Shown: positions 34,824-46,097 of the stretch, one piece after another
How the letters are laid out: every line of letters begins with the position of its first letter
Position numbering within the stretch: position 1 is the first letter of the stretch
Assembly (NCBI GenBank): GCA_013397845.1
Contig: VZTG01006404.1
Coordinates: forward strand, 585,886 to 649,885
Direction of reading: 5' to 3'
Length of the DNA stretch: 64,000 bases
Origin: Melanocharis versteri
Taxonomy: Eukaryota; Chordata; Aves; Passeriformes; Melanocharitidae
The notes under the pieces: generated by a model
What the model was told of the DNA's origin: nothing
Database searches by the model: none
The model's input: only the letters and a program-made list of their open reading frames with translations
Translations under genes and position numbers: made by a program

Positions 34824-35454
34824 TAGAAGTTTTAAAAAGGACATTTAGCTACCGGCTGTATGCATTCTTGGTTTAACTTAGGATCACAGGAGAAAGATCC
34901 TGAATCAGTTTTACAGCTCAATGTACTCCACAACAGTAAGTACAGAGAGCTTGAAAGTTTTCTTTCTCCTGCCCTACAACTTTCTACTACTACATTTCCA
35001 TCCCTTCAGCTGTCAAATCTCAGGAAAGAAGTTTAGCTGAGTTTTTTCAGTGCTTTTTGAGGATGGCAGTTATTGATTGAAAGAGAACCTGGGAAACTTG
35101 GATCCTCCTGTAGAAAGTGCATGTTCTAAAGTTCCATCCTGTGCTTCTTGCCAGTGAAGCTCCATCCTGAACAAATCCACTGATCTTAAACACCAAAATA
35201 TTTGAAATGATCCAGGAAAGGCAAAGAACGATTGTGCCTGGCAGAATTAAATTCATCGAGTGAAGAACTACACCAATTTAACTTTCAGTTGTAAAAATAG
35301 TAATTGCATGGTTTCAGACTAAAAATACAAACTAAAAGTACAAGACAAACTTGAGTGCTTACTAAAAGTGAAATTTAATTTACGTGTTCGGAATGAAAAT
35401 AAAAAATTATCTGGAGCTACCTCTGAAACTGCGATGATTCTGAATGGACTCTAA

Positions 35455-35680
35455 CTTGGATCTGGGGCGGTGTCTCAGCAGGCGGGGATGAACAGCGCTT
35501 GTGCATCCCGACACAGCCAGCCTGCAGCGTGCGCGGCCCCAGGCACTGCGGGAACTGGCCTCAGGATGGCAGCATGCGATGGCAGAAAAGCGACAGCTTC
35601 TAATCATCCGTTCCAACGCTAACTGCACCCTGGGCTGCAGCAAACAAGCGAAATGCAGACTAAACGCTGCAGTAACAAAC
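35455..35680. promoter_or_regulatory. CpG-rich patch, possible small CpG island
   Basis: I count about 14 CpG dinucleotides in roughly 225 bp (for example GGGGCGGTG, GCAGCGTGCGCGGCC, AAAGCGACAG), while the surrounding kilobases are AT-rich with very few. A promoter of an unannotated transcript is one explanation; a GC-rich repeat fragment is another. No downstream coding exon was found on either strand. Confidence 0.4.
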
Positions 35681-36912
35681 CACAAAATCATTTTAGGATG
35701 AAACAGAATTAAAAGGTATCATAATCCCACATCCAGACAAAGTGATGTATCTAGTTATGTTTCTAGATGGCTATTTCTTTTTTCTAAGTGTTATGGTTTT
35801 TGTATTTTCATTTGGTGCGTGTTTGTCTGCTAGGTACCACTTAACCACCGACAGATGAAAAAGGAGCACAAAATCAGATGTCCAGGATGAAGCTGGGACA
35901 GAACGGAAGTCAAAAAACCAAAGAGGAAGTTAAAAAGGCAGCAGAGAAAGGCACCTTGCTCAGCTTTCAAACCCAGCCCTTCTTCATCACAGCTCCCAAG
36001 CCTGCCTTCAATCAGTTTTTAAAATTACAGCCTGTTTTCCTTCCTGAGGTTCATTTTGCTTTTCCTTTTGAAACCTGAAATCTTTCAAATGGTGCCGGAG
36101 ACAGCTGTATGTGGAAAGCAAAGATTTCTGCTAGAACCACTCTCTGCCTTCAAGTATGCCCTGTCCTGCTAAGCTGTAATCTTCACTTTGTGCGGGTGGA
36201 GCAGGTCACAGAGTGCAGCAGTGCACCTTGAGATGAGGGCATCAATTCCGTTTAAAGAAAGCACAGAGAATTTGGGGCAGTGGGAAAGTAAAAGGTCGCT
36301 AGAGACAATAAACCCCTTATAATTCTGAGAAGAAATACCCATAGCATCTCAAAAAGACAGTCTTTACAAGGAAAGTGATCTCTATAGACGTGACTTGTGT
36401 ACAGGAAAAGCTCGCTTTGCAGCCGGTTACGTTCAGTGATACCCTACCTCTCAGAAGCATCTGCAAGACAGGAGCCTCAACGTTAAATCGTTTGTTTGTC
36501 CCATTTACTGCGTCCAGCAACTCCTCTGCATTTTGCAGCCTGTGCTGCCATCGCGTGGCATATTACGTCTTCATGCACTGAAAACTAGAAGAAAAAGCAA
36601 AGGCATGTTTTCCACCGTTTCTCTCTTTCATTTGCTGCTGGCCTGGCACTCACTGTCAGGAGAGAGATGGAAGACTTGAATCCCCTGTAGCACCCGAGAG
36701 TTTTCTTCTTTTGATTCTGTCCTGTTTTCGTCCTTTGTTCTCAAAAACAGCAGAAAATCCAGCCTGTCGTGCCAGTAAAGTCTTGCCAAAAGATAAAAGG
36801 CACAAAGAAGCTGCTGAGCCTTTGATACTGTGGGTCATTTTCAGCTTCACTGGAAAGCCGTACGTGGTAGCAATCAGAAGCTAGCGAACAGAAGGTTTAA
36901 GACTTCTACAAA

Positions 36913-36915
<3 letters not shown>

Positions 36916-36957
<42 letters not shown>

Positions 36958-36979
36958 NNNNNNNNNNNNNNNTTTTTTT
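36916..36979. repeat. Poly(T) tract broken by a 15-N gap
   Basis: 42 T (36916-36957), 15 N (36958-36972), then 7 T. The gap is where the assembler failed to resolve the homopolymer. The true length is unknown. Confidence 0.95.
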
Positions 36980-39900
36980 ATGCATATGATAAAGGAAAAT
37001 GATGTCTTTATTTGGTAATGAGTTTCCCTTTCTACCTCAGTTTACATAAATAGTGTATCATTTTCTCTGTTATCATAAAGTAACTGGAAAAAGGTTCTCT
37101 CTTGATCCTCACTCCCCACCCAAACTACAGGAGGACTGCTTGCAGTATTTTGTTTCATTCCTCAGTATTACTAATGAAAGGACTTAATATTTGTCAAAAA
37201 ATTGCTACCTAAAAAAAAAAAAAAAATCCAGAGGATTTTAGTAATTAATTCCATCTCTGACCACCTAAACTAACACATCTCCACCATCTGTTTTGTATCC
37301 TACAATGTTCTATGCATATTGCTAAGTACAAAATTTAATGCAAATCCTACTAAATGCAGGGAGAAGTTCACATAAATTACAGTAAGCTTTGGATCATATC
37401 TCCGGTGGTCAGACAGTTTCTTTGCTGGTTAGACAGCAGAAGTTGCTAAAATTAGTCCCTAAAGAGGAAAAAAAGAAAACCCCAGCTATACATGAAGCAT
37501 GGTCTGTGATCAGAATGCCAAAAGTCATATAAACAAACAGCTTTTGCTTTTCTGCTGAAGCAATGATTAAACAGCCAAAATTAAACAACCAAACACTGTT
37601 CATTAAACCCACCAAATTTCTAACAACCAGAACCCAGCTACAGAACAAAACTCTGCTTTATTTTGTACAGCTTTATAAATATGATGACATACGGTTCCAC
37701 TTTACATCTAGAGCCTGCAGAGCCTTCCAAGTGCTCAGTGAACTGGCTCTTCTGGGATTCTGGTTAGAAGTATGTAGTATTTTCACTCACATATTTCTCT
37801 TTCACCTAAAACTGATAAAAGAACATATCTTTTCCAGGGAAGGAAAAAGAGCAAAACAAACAAACTAAAAATCCTACTGCCGTTGGGGAAACATTTAAAA
37901 GAGCTGTTGGTATTTCGCAGTTTTTTTTCTTCTCAGCTGTCCATTGTCTGGTAAGTGACACTTGGCTCCAGTGAACTGTATCTCTCCAGGTAAACTTTGT
38001 TTTTGCTGTCAACAAGACTACTGAATGATACCACCTGCTACTTCACCTAAAACCACTTTCATGTCATGTTTCAATTAAAATTAATTTTATCAACTGAGGA
38101 TTAACTCCAGTAAAGGACTAAAACTCATTTGAAAGCAGAAATTACAATGAACTTCTATCTGCCTTATTTACAGAATAAATAATTGGCCAAAAGAAAACAA
38201 AAGAAAAAAAAAGAAGTAGTTTCTAGGTAATGCCTTCATTGTCTTAATATAAGAACTTGTGGGAAATTCTCATGTATTTCTTAATGGACATCAGCAAGAA
38301 GAATATATGGCCTCAGGAGTTATTTTCTACTTGTTAGAAAGTTTCAGCTGAGCAAAAGTGAATATTTATGTTGTACACTGGAACAGGTGAATTGGCTCTA
38401 TCGAAGGTCTTTCTTGACTTCACATATCATCTCTTGACAAATTTTTTCATCTTTCCAGTAGGTGCTGGAAGTAGTAAACATCATGTTAACAGCTTGAGTG
38501 TAAAACTGTGGTGACCCTATCAATTGCAAATATTTAGTTACGAGCATCATTACAAAGTGTGTTTAATTTCCTTCTGCAGGAAAACTATACTATCTGCATA
38601 ACAAAATCGATGTGAAATGAAAGGAGTAAACAATAGCTTGCAAAATAAATATCATGAAGCATTTCCCACCAAAGCTTCAGTAATTACTCCATGGAGTAGA
38701 CTGTCCTTAATACAACAATTAATTAATTTTTCCAAATGAATTATGCAAGCCAATATTTTTTCTTCATTAATGTTTTGTTGGAGTCATTAAGTTCCATTAA
38801 TGAATAACAAAGAAGCAATTGGAATTTTATTCTAGCTGATGTGTGCTAATGTGCTTAACTTGAACTAAATGTGTTTCCAGTATGTAATCAAATTTGAATC
38901 AATCAAATCAATTTATCACTTAAAGTCCTTTTGGAGCTGCAGCTGTTTTATATGGATGTCTCTTCTCAGAGAAGAATACAGACAAAACCCAAAAGACTAC
39001 ATGACTCTGGAACATATAACATTGTAATTAGGAACCAATCTGTCTGAGTTTTGTTAGGAGGGTACTGCTTTCCCCGCTTCAAGCTCCATTATAAGTCAAA
39101 GTAGCTAAATTATTTCCTAGGAATAAATTATCTAATGAATTTAGATTTCATAAAGCTTTGGAAGCATTATGAATTCTAGCTGAATTTTTACTTTTTTAAA
39201 ATTTATTTTTCACAAAACAGAGTGAATAAATCAGCTAATTAAATAATTGGAACTTATGCAGCCTATATTTTTGCCTACACCTTATTGTTTTCAAGGATGG
39301 TCAATTAATAAAATTGATCAACAATGAACAGTGCACATAATTGTTACTGACAATTTGCATGAAAGCCTTTCTTCATGCAGCTCTAAGGAAAGATATAATT
39401 ACATAATCAGAGCATACAGACAAGAGGTTTCCAGACTTTTACTGGAGGTGCACATAAAACAAGATGCAATGGGCACAAACTAGAAAACAGGAAATTCTAA
39501 TTATTTTATTATTATTGCTATTTTAAATTTACCAAAAACTCCCAACCAACAAACCAGCTCTTGAATGTGGTCTAACGTGAGGATGCCCAGAGAGGCTGGG
39601 AATCTCAGCGGTCCCTTCCTATTTAATTATTCAGTGATTATGAAATTTGTTTAAACAAATGTGTATTCACCAGCAATCTAATGCAAACAAGGTGGAACTG
39701 ATAATATTGATACTGCAGCCTTGTCTTTGTTAATAATAAGCTGATTTGACAAGCCAATGGACTGGAAGTTGCAAGAGTATACAAATATCTGAACTTTATA
39801 ACCTCTTCTGAGATACTTTATATTTACTAAAGGGACATCTACAAATATAGCAAAAATATGACATTTGTAAGACAACTCTGAAGAAAAGGTGAAAAATCTT

Positions 39901-40167
39901 CTCAAAAGCTCTCATACTGTATTTTTGACTTACGGACATCCTTGTAATTACCATTGTAGGGAAAAAAGTGTCTCCATCTTTCTCTACATTTTCTTTTGAC
40001 CAAGCTTCATAACAGAAGTCTATCTGAGGTCTTCAGTTATACCTCCAAAACTTAGATTTAAAGAAAAGATGGTGCTATCAAACATTATTTGAATAAGCTT
40101 GTCACAGTCATACTGGTTCTGAATCATATGAAGATTTCCAATAGGCCTTAAAGGGTACACAGTACTG

Positions 40168-40432
40168 TAAGTGCAGGACAAGAAGACATAGCCCCAGGGT
40201 CTGACAGAGGAGGTTCAGGCTGGACATCAGGAAGAACTTCTTTATTGGAGGGGTGGTCAGGCATTGGAATAGATTGTCCAGGGAGGTCATGTAATCACCC
40301 TCCCTGAAGGTGTTCTGGAAATGACTGGATGTGGCACTTAGTGCCATGATCTAGTCGATAAAGTGGTGTTGAAAGGTTGGACTTGGTGATCTTGGAGGTC
40401 TTTTCCAGCCTTAATGATTCTGTGATTCTGTA
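40168..40432 (+). mobile_element. CR1 LINE fragment, 5'-truncated
   Basis: Contains AGGTTCAGGCTGGACATCAG, AGGAAGAACTTCTTTATTGG, the degraded GTGGTCAGGCATTGGAATAG block and the tail GGACTTGGTGATCTTGGAGG...AATGATTCTGTGATTCTG. About 265 bp in + orientation. Confidence 0.9.
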
Positions 40433-43400
40433 GGTATTTCTACTTACAAAACATATAAAACCACCCAAACACACTTGATAAATAATTGATTTGAAAATAG
40501 CCTGCGTGCTTTTGCATTTAAAAAGAGATCTTATCTCAATAAAACTGCCTATGACTTCTTCCCATCCTGTTTGGTAAGAAATATTATAATAAGCCTCAAA
40601 AAACACCCCCAAAATGTTAATCTCCAGTGTTGTCATATACTATGTGAGTGTAAAAGATTATACTGTTAATGGTGTACAGCATTCCTTCACCGGCTGTGTT
40701 GGACTGTCATGGAAAGCTGAGACAAAGGTCTCTGCAGGCATCTCCTAAAACAGCTTGTGGAGAGACCTCGCACAATCCTTTGGAATATGTATGAATATAG
40801 AAAAAGAAAATCCTGTTTCAGAATTGCTGCAATGCTTCACAGCACTGTTAGTGTTTGCAGGCTTTTAGAGAGATACATGAAGAGAACCGAACATAGTCAG
40901 ATGTTTAGCTTCCCATAACAATTCCAGGCATAATCAGGTTAAAAGGAAAGACTGGGGAACACAGTAAAAATGAAAGTGCTTTCTCATTTTTTTTTTCTAT
41001 GCCTGAAAGCATTGGTGTTCTCTTTTCCACAATCTGATGCTATTTATTTATGGCACTCGGAAGGATAAAGTATCAAATTTCTTTCCCCTGGAGTTGTAAG
41101 CAGAACCTAAACAATTGATTGTATCTATGTCTTGAAAGGGAGAAACCAATTATATAGAGCAGAACTTTACAGATTAATGGCAGACTGGCAAATGAGAAAA
41201 GAAAAAAATAACTGGGAGCAGAAATAGCTGCACTGAAGAACACTATAAATAACATACCTTGTTTCTGAGTTTGCCTGATATTCAGAAACAAGGTTTTAGA
41301 ATTGTATGCTATTAAAAGACTTAATATTAAGAAAAAAGGTTTATACTTTCAGATCCCCTAGGTGATTCCACCTTAAACTAAGCTGTGTGTTAATAAGCTT
41401 TTTTCAATTGCTTCACATAGTTTGGACTAATCAAGCAGTATTATTGCATTTATTGTTGCATAATTGTGACTATAAATGCCGGATATTATTCTATAATATC
41501 TATTGCTAATAGTTATATATCGGAGTTTGAAATTAGTTCTAATCCTAAAGCAGTGAGAAGGAAAATTAGGTTTTCTAATAAATTATTCCTTGGCATATGT
41601 TTGTGGATGATTACTAGACAGTGATCATAGCAAACTAAATCAGTGCTATAATCTGAAACTTGAATTACTGTTTGAGATAGAATTTGACCAACCAAGGTCC
41701 ATCAACATAAGTGGACTTGCAAGGTAGTCTAGACTGACCAGAGTCTGGCAAACTTGTCAGTATAAAACTAGAGAAGAATCTCCATTCTTCCTGCTGGAAT
41801 ATGTTCAAGAATTAACAAAAACTTTGGGTAGCCTTGGATGAAATACAGTGCACGAAGAGAGTGTAAAGTACAATCTCACCACATGCAAAATTAATTGATG
41901 TTCTAAGAAAAAAACTTCTGCCCCAACTCAGTCCTATGTACTAGGATATAACACTTGAGTGTAGTTTTCATAAATAGGAATAGTTTCTTGCCACTAAGTG
42001 TGAAAGTATCCCCTGAAGATATAAAGTGGTTTGAATTCCCTTCCACTGTCAGCAAGAACCCCATTACTGAACCTGTAAACAGAGTCCCCTTCGATGTCTA
42101 CAGTTTGCCCACTGTCAGCAAGCTCTAGAGCAAGCTGAATATATTTTCTTTTTTGCCTGTCTCAGGTACCTTTTGTGGACAGTTCTCCCAAATCCGTTAG
42201 ATACAAGTCAAAAGATGCCATATTTAAGCACCTTTTCTTTGTGAATTTGCATGACTGCAACTCTCTAATCCTAGTGGAAGAGTAATTAATATTATGCAAA
42301 AGTGTTGTGTTTGAAACTGTGAACAGAAACCTGATTAGCGCACTGGAAAGAAATAAAGTGGTTCCTCACTCAAGTGCTACTCTACTGTTGCTGCAGGAAT
42401 GCAAAGAGTAGATCAAATGTGTAAGACAGTGAGGATATTTCCCAGCTTTATCCATTACCTATCTCTACCTGAGGCAAATGAGCACCAATTCTGACAAGTG
42501 ATCATTTCGCTATTCAAACTGAAAGAACTTAATTCAAAATTCTTTATAGATTTACTGATGGCTCAAAAATCTCCCTCTGTGTGAAGGTAACATTACAGGA
42601 AAAAAAGAAAAGGAATTTAAACATACACAAATTTGCATTGCAAATATGATTGTGGCAAACGACTATTTGTATGCCTGTAAAGGTAGAGAGCTAAAAAACC
42701 CCAGGCTTCTTACATGTGTCCCAAACCAATAGTCCACGAAAAAACGTGAATAGGAAAGAGTTCATCTGAATCTCAGTGAGTCAGTGTGGGTCCCGGGAAG
42801 AGATGAGTCATCATGAAAATGTCTAAGAGTAATGAGGAAAATATAACTTGAAGTCAAAGTAGTTGCTGTTTTTTCATTATGTGGGGGGGAGCATCCAAGA
42901 CAAATGAAGTATAGGAAGGGTTGAGGGAGTATAAGTAAACAAAGTTTCCTTATATTATTCTATCAAATACCAATTACTTTGGGAACCTCCTTTCAGAGAG
43001 GCTGCAAAAGCACAGAGAAAGTCACATATTAATTTCTCAGGCTTTCCAAAGCAATCTTTGCTGTTCTCCATAGACGTGCAGCTCTTGGGATGCAGCCAGT
43101 TTGGACATCACTTCTTACATAAGGGGAAAGTTTGTACAAGAACCAAGTCATATTAGGAACTGCAGTACCTTTTTCAAAATTGACTGAGAGAATGCCTTTC
43201 TAAAGCAAGAAAAATACAAATATGAAAGATCTGTTTTTTGAATATTTCCACTTACCACTTACTCAGATGCTGAAAAGTGAATGCAGCAGGGAAGCATTTT
43301 AACAATTAAAAACATCAGAAAAACATAAGAAAAAAAATCAATGAAGAAAGGATGATTTTGGAGGAGAAAAGTAACTCCTTTCACTGAATTCAAGTTAACA

Positions 43401-45650
43401 ACTCACCATGTGTAAAGGGACTGTATAGTCTTTACAGTAGTAGGTCAGATTGCTTATAAATACCTGATTAATCTTTGCACTATCCAGATAAGACTCAAGG
43501 AAACAGACACTGACAACATGCAAATAGTTTGCTATGAATATGTGGCCTCCTGGATGGTAAGGCCACTTGGGCCTTTCGGATTCTGATTTGACACCAGCTT
43601 GTACCCTGGGAGGCATTCACACTTTTGAAAATGGCCTAGATTTGGAACTTAGTCTTCTACTCAATAGAGACAGAGAGCTCCAGAGGACAACTCAGAGCAG
43701 GATTTCAACTCTGGTGCTCTGCGAAAGTCTCTCTCTGCACAGAGAACAGAAGAGCTCGGGTCAGCTTCAGATACCTGTAGTTTCCCTTGTGAGTACTGCT
43801 ACCTTTTCCTGTGACCTACCCTGTGCTATGCAGAAACACATCAAGGAAAGAAGACCCAGGGAAGAGTGAGAGCAGAAACACAGCATGTAACAGTTTGGAG
43901 CCATGTCCTGTATTATACTCCTGTATTTTAACGCAGCAGTGGATCAAAACCCTCAAGAAGCTTGTGAATAAAATGGACTGATTCCTCTGGACTATGGTAG
44001 AAACAAAACCAAAAAAATCTGTAGGTGATTCTTTTCAACTGTCTTGCCAAGAATTACTTTGAATTATGTTTGGAATGAGCAGCCTGACGTGAGTTAAAAG
44101 TTGCCCCTGCTTCGACTGAAGGTCCCTTCCAACCTAATTTTTCCATGATTTCAATAAAAGTGTTAGTTTCACATTTCAGGATACTTCTCCCTTTTATTAC
44201 ACACTATTAATGCTGACTCCTGTGGTACACTCACTTTCAAAATTTCTACTCCTATTAAACAAATGGCCGCCTAGACTTCTCTCCATCTGTTCCATTTGAA
44301 AATAGACCATTACTAACATCACATTTAAGAAGATTGGCTTAATTAGAGAACAAGGTGCTGGGTGGAAACAAGTGTTAATCTTCAGGAAGTCTGAAATCTC
44401 CTGCACTTCGTTTACTGACTAGAGTCAACATATGGACTCAAGCTGTGGTGAGTCATTGAGCCTGTTTTGATGGTGACAAGTGTTTCAACTGCTGCAAACC
44501 CACTGTGGTACTCCCATTTACTACTAGGACTTTACCTGATCTCATTGCTCTTCATATAGCAAAGTAAATCACAGTGAAGGATAGTCTTATTTTTCAGCTT
44601 TTAGCTCATTGGGGATATAAAAATCTGTTCAGTTACTCAAAACCTCTGCGTTCTGCTGTATAACTGAAGAGATGTATCACACATTCATCCATCAGTTATC
44701 CACCTGACACAGAATACATAGGATTCTCTGTACTTCTCTGTTTTGCAGCTCCTCTCCCACTGCTGCTGGTGAAGTTAAACAACAACAATAACAGCCCTAG
44801 CAAATAATAATGCCTTGTCTCAAAAAGAATTTGAAATATGTGATTTTTTTTTTCACAGCTAGCCTCTTCCTTCCACCTTCTCAAACACAGGAGAACAAAA
44901 CCTTTGGCCATGTCCTACTTTTCAACAGAATTTTAAAGCTGACTTACAGCATCTCACCTGGATTAAACTTGTGGGTTACTTGAAGAAAAACTTCCCAGAA
45001 AAGTAGAATTTCTGGAGTACTTCTTTAATGGCTTTCATTGTAAGAGCATTTATAGATTTTAGAAAGCAAACCCAGAAAATATTCATTATATTGACAGACT
45101 TAGGAAAGTTATTGCATTCCTATGTAGTCTCACAGTACAAAAAAGCATTTAATCTTGTCTCTGTAGCTCAAGGGTTGCCAAATGCTTTTAGGAAAAAAAC
45201 ATCTGGACCATTAGATTGTTTTATAGACAGGAGTCAAGGAATTGTACTTTGTGGCATTTAGAGAGTTTGGAGGGCCCACCCTCTGGATATACGTAACTTC
45301 TGAAAAATCTCCTCAGGGCTAAAGACAATCCCAGGAGGGAAAACTGGATGCATAAATTGTTTAAAGGCACTCCTCAGGTTCACTTCAAAGTTGAAAACTA
45401 CATGTGATTAAAACATTTACAAGCATACCCTAAAAAGATTCAGATGCCTTTGTGCCAGAGACTTTTCTTATGAACACCATCACAGAGAATTTCGTGGATG
45501 AAGGAAAGAGAGAAGAATCAAAAAGAGGTATTATTCACATCCTATGGAGTGCAGAGAACTTTTTCAGTGAATAGATGTTTATGTTTTAAGATTCAAGGTG
45601 TCTGATTTTTTTTGTACCGCGTATTGTGACATACTGGAAAGGCTGATAAA
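40433..45650. other. Intergenic, no gene recognised
   Basis: Unique AT-rich sequence apart from a short CR1 tail near 44.1 kb. Open frames of up to 100 codons lack protein-like features. Confidence 0.5.
44083..44152 (+). mobile_element. Short CR1 3'-end remnant
   Basis: GAAGGTCCCTTCCAACCTAA followed by TTTTTCCATGATTTC resembles the last 50-70 bases of CR1. The element is severely truncated and could be shorter than stated. Confidence 0.6.
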
Positions 45651-46097
45651 TGTTGTGGTTTAGGAATGGTATTCCCCAATTTATTGCTCCCACTGAAATT
45701 GTGCCAGTACTCGCTTCCCTTCCCCCTCCAGCTGGAAGCACAAAAGGCAAAGATCACAGCCTGAGATAAGAAGGATTTACTGAAAACAGCAACGAAATGA
45801 GAAAACGAACACTAATAACAAAATGCACAAAGAGAGGGTGATTTACTTTGCACAGTGCTCACCAAGCCTGAGACAATGGAAAACAATGGCAGACAGAACC
45901 TCCAGCCACCACACTTTTCCATGTTCCAGAAAGGAACACCCTACTTCCCAGAAAATAGAAGAGACTCCCCCACCCTCTGTTGTGACATAAGGTGTCATTG
46001 AACATACCAGGGTCTTGGTCACTCCCACATGGCTCCAGCTCCACCCTCTCATGGCTACTGCAAAAATTTAACCCTTTCCTTGGCCAAAACCAGGACA
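45651..46097 (-). mobile_element. Solo LTR of an avian endogenous retrovirus, antisense
   Basis: Read on the minus strand it begins TGTCCTGGTTTTGGCCAAGG and ends TAAACCACAACA, the TG...CA ends of this LTR family. Length 447 bp. Flanks ATAAA (45646-45650) and ATAAG (46098-46102) look like a target-site duplication with one mismatch. No internal viral genes are present. Its promoter, if any remains, would fire on the minus strand toward DSC1. Confidence 0.85.

Larger units (their letters stand above)
34033..40167. other. Intergenic, no gene recognised
   Basis: Holds the T homopolymers and the CpG-rich patch listed separately. About 38.56-39.42 kb is unusually AT-rich and dense in ATTA/TAATTA words, a texture often seen in conserved non-coding DNA, but conservation cannot be judged here. 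Confidence 0.5.

Noticed and set aside
34644..34848. Poly-Lys and poly-Phe open frames
   Set aside because: Created by the 47-nt T homopolymer.
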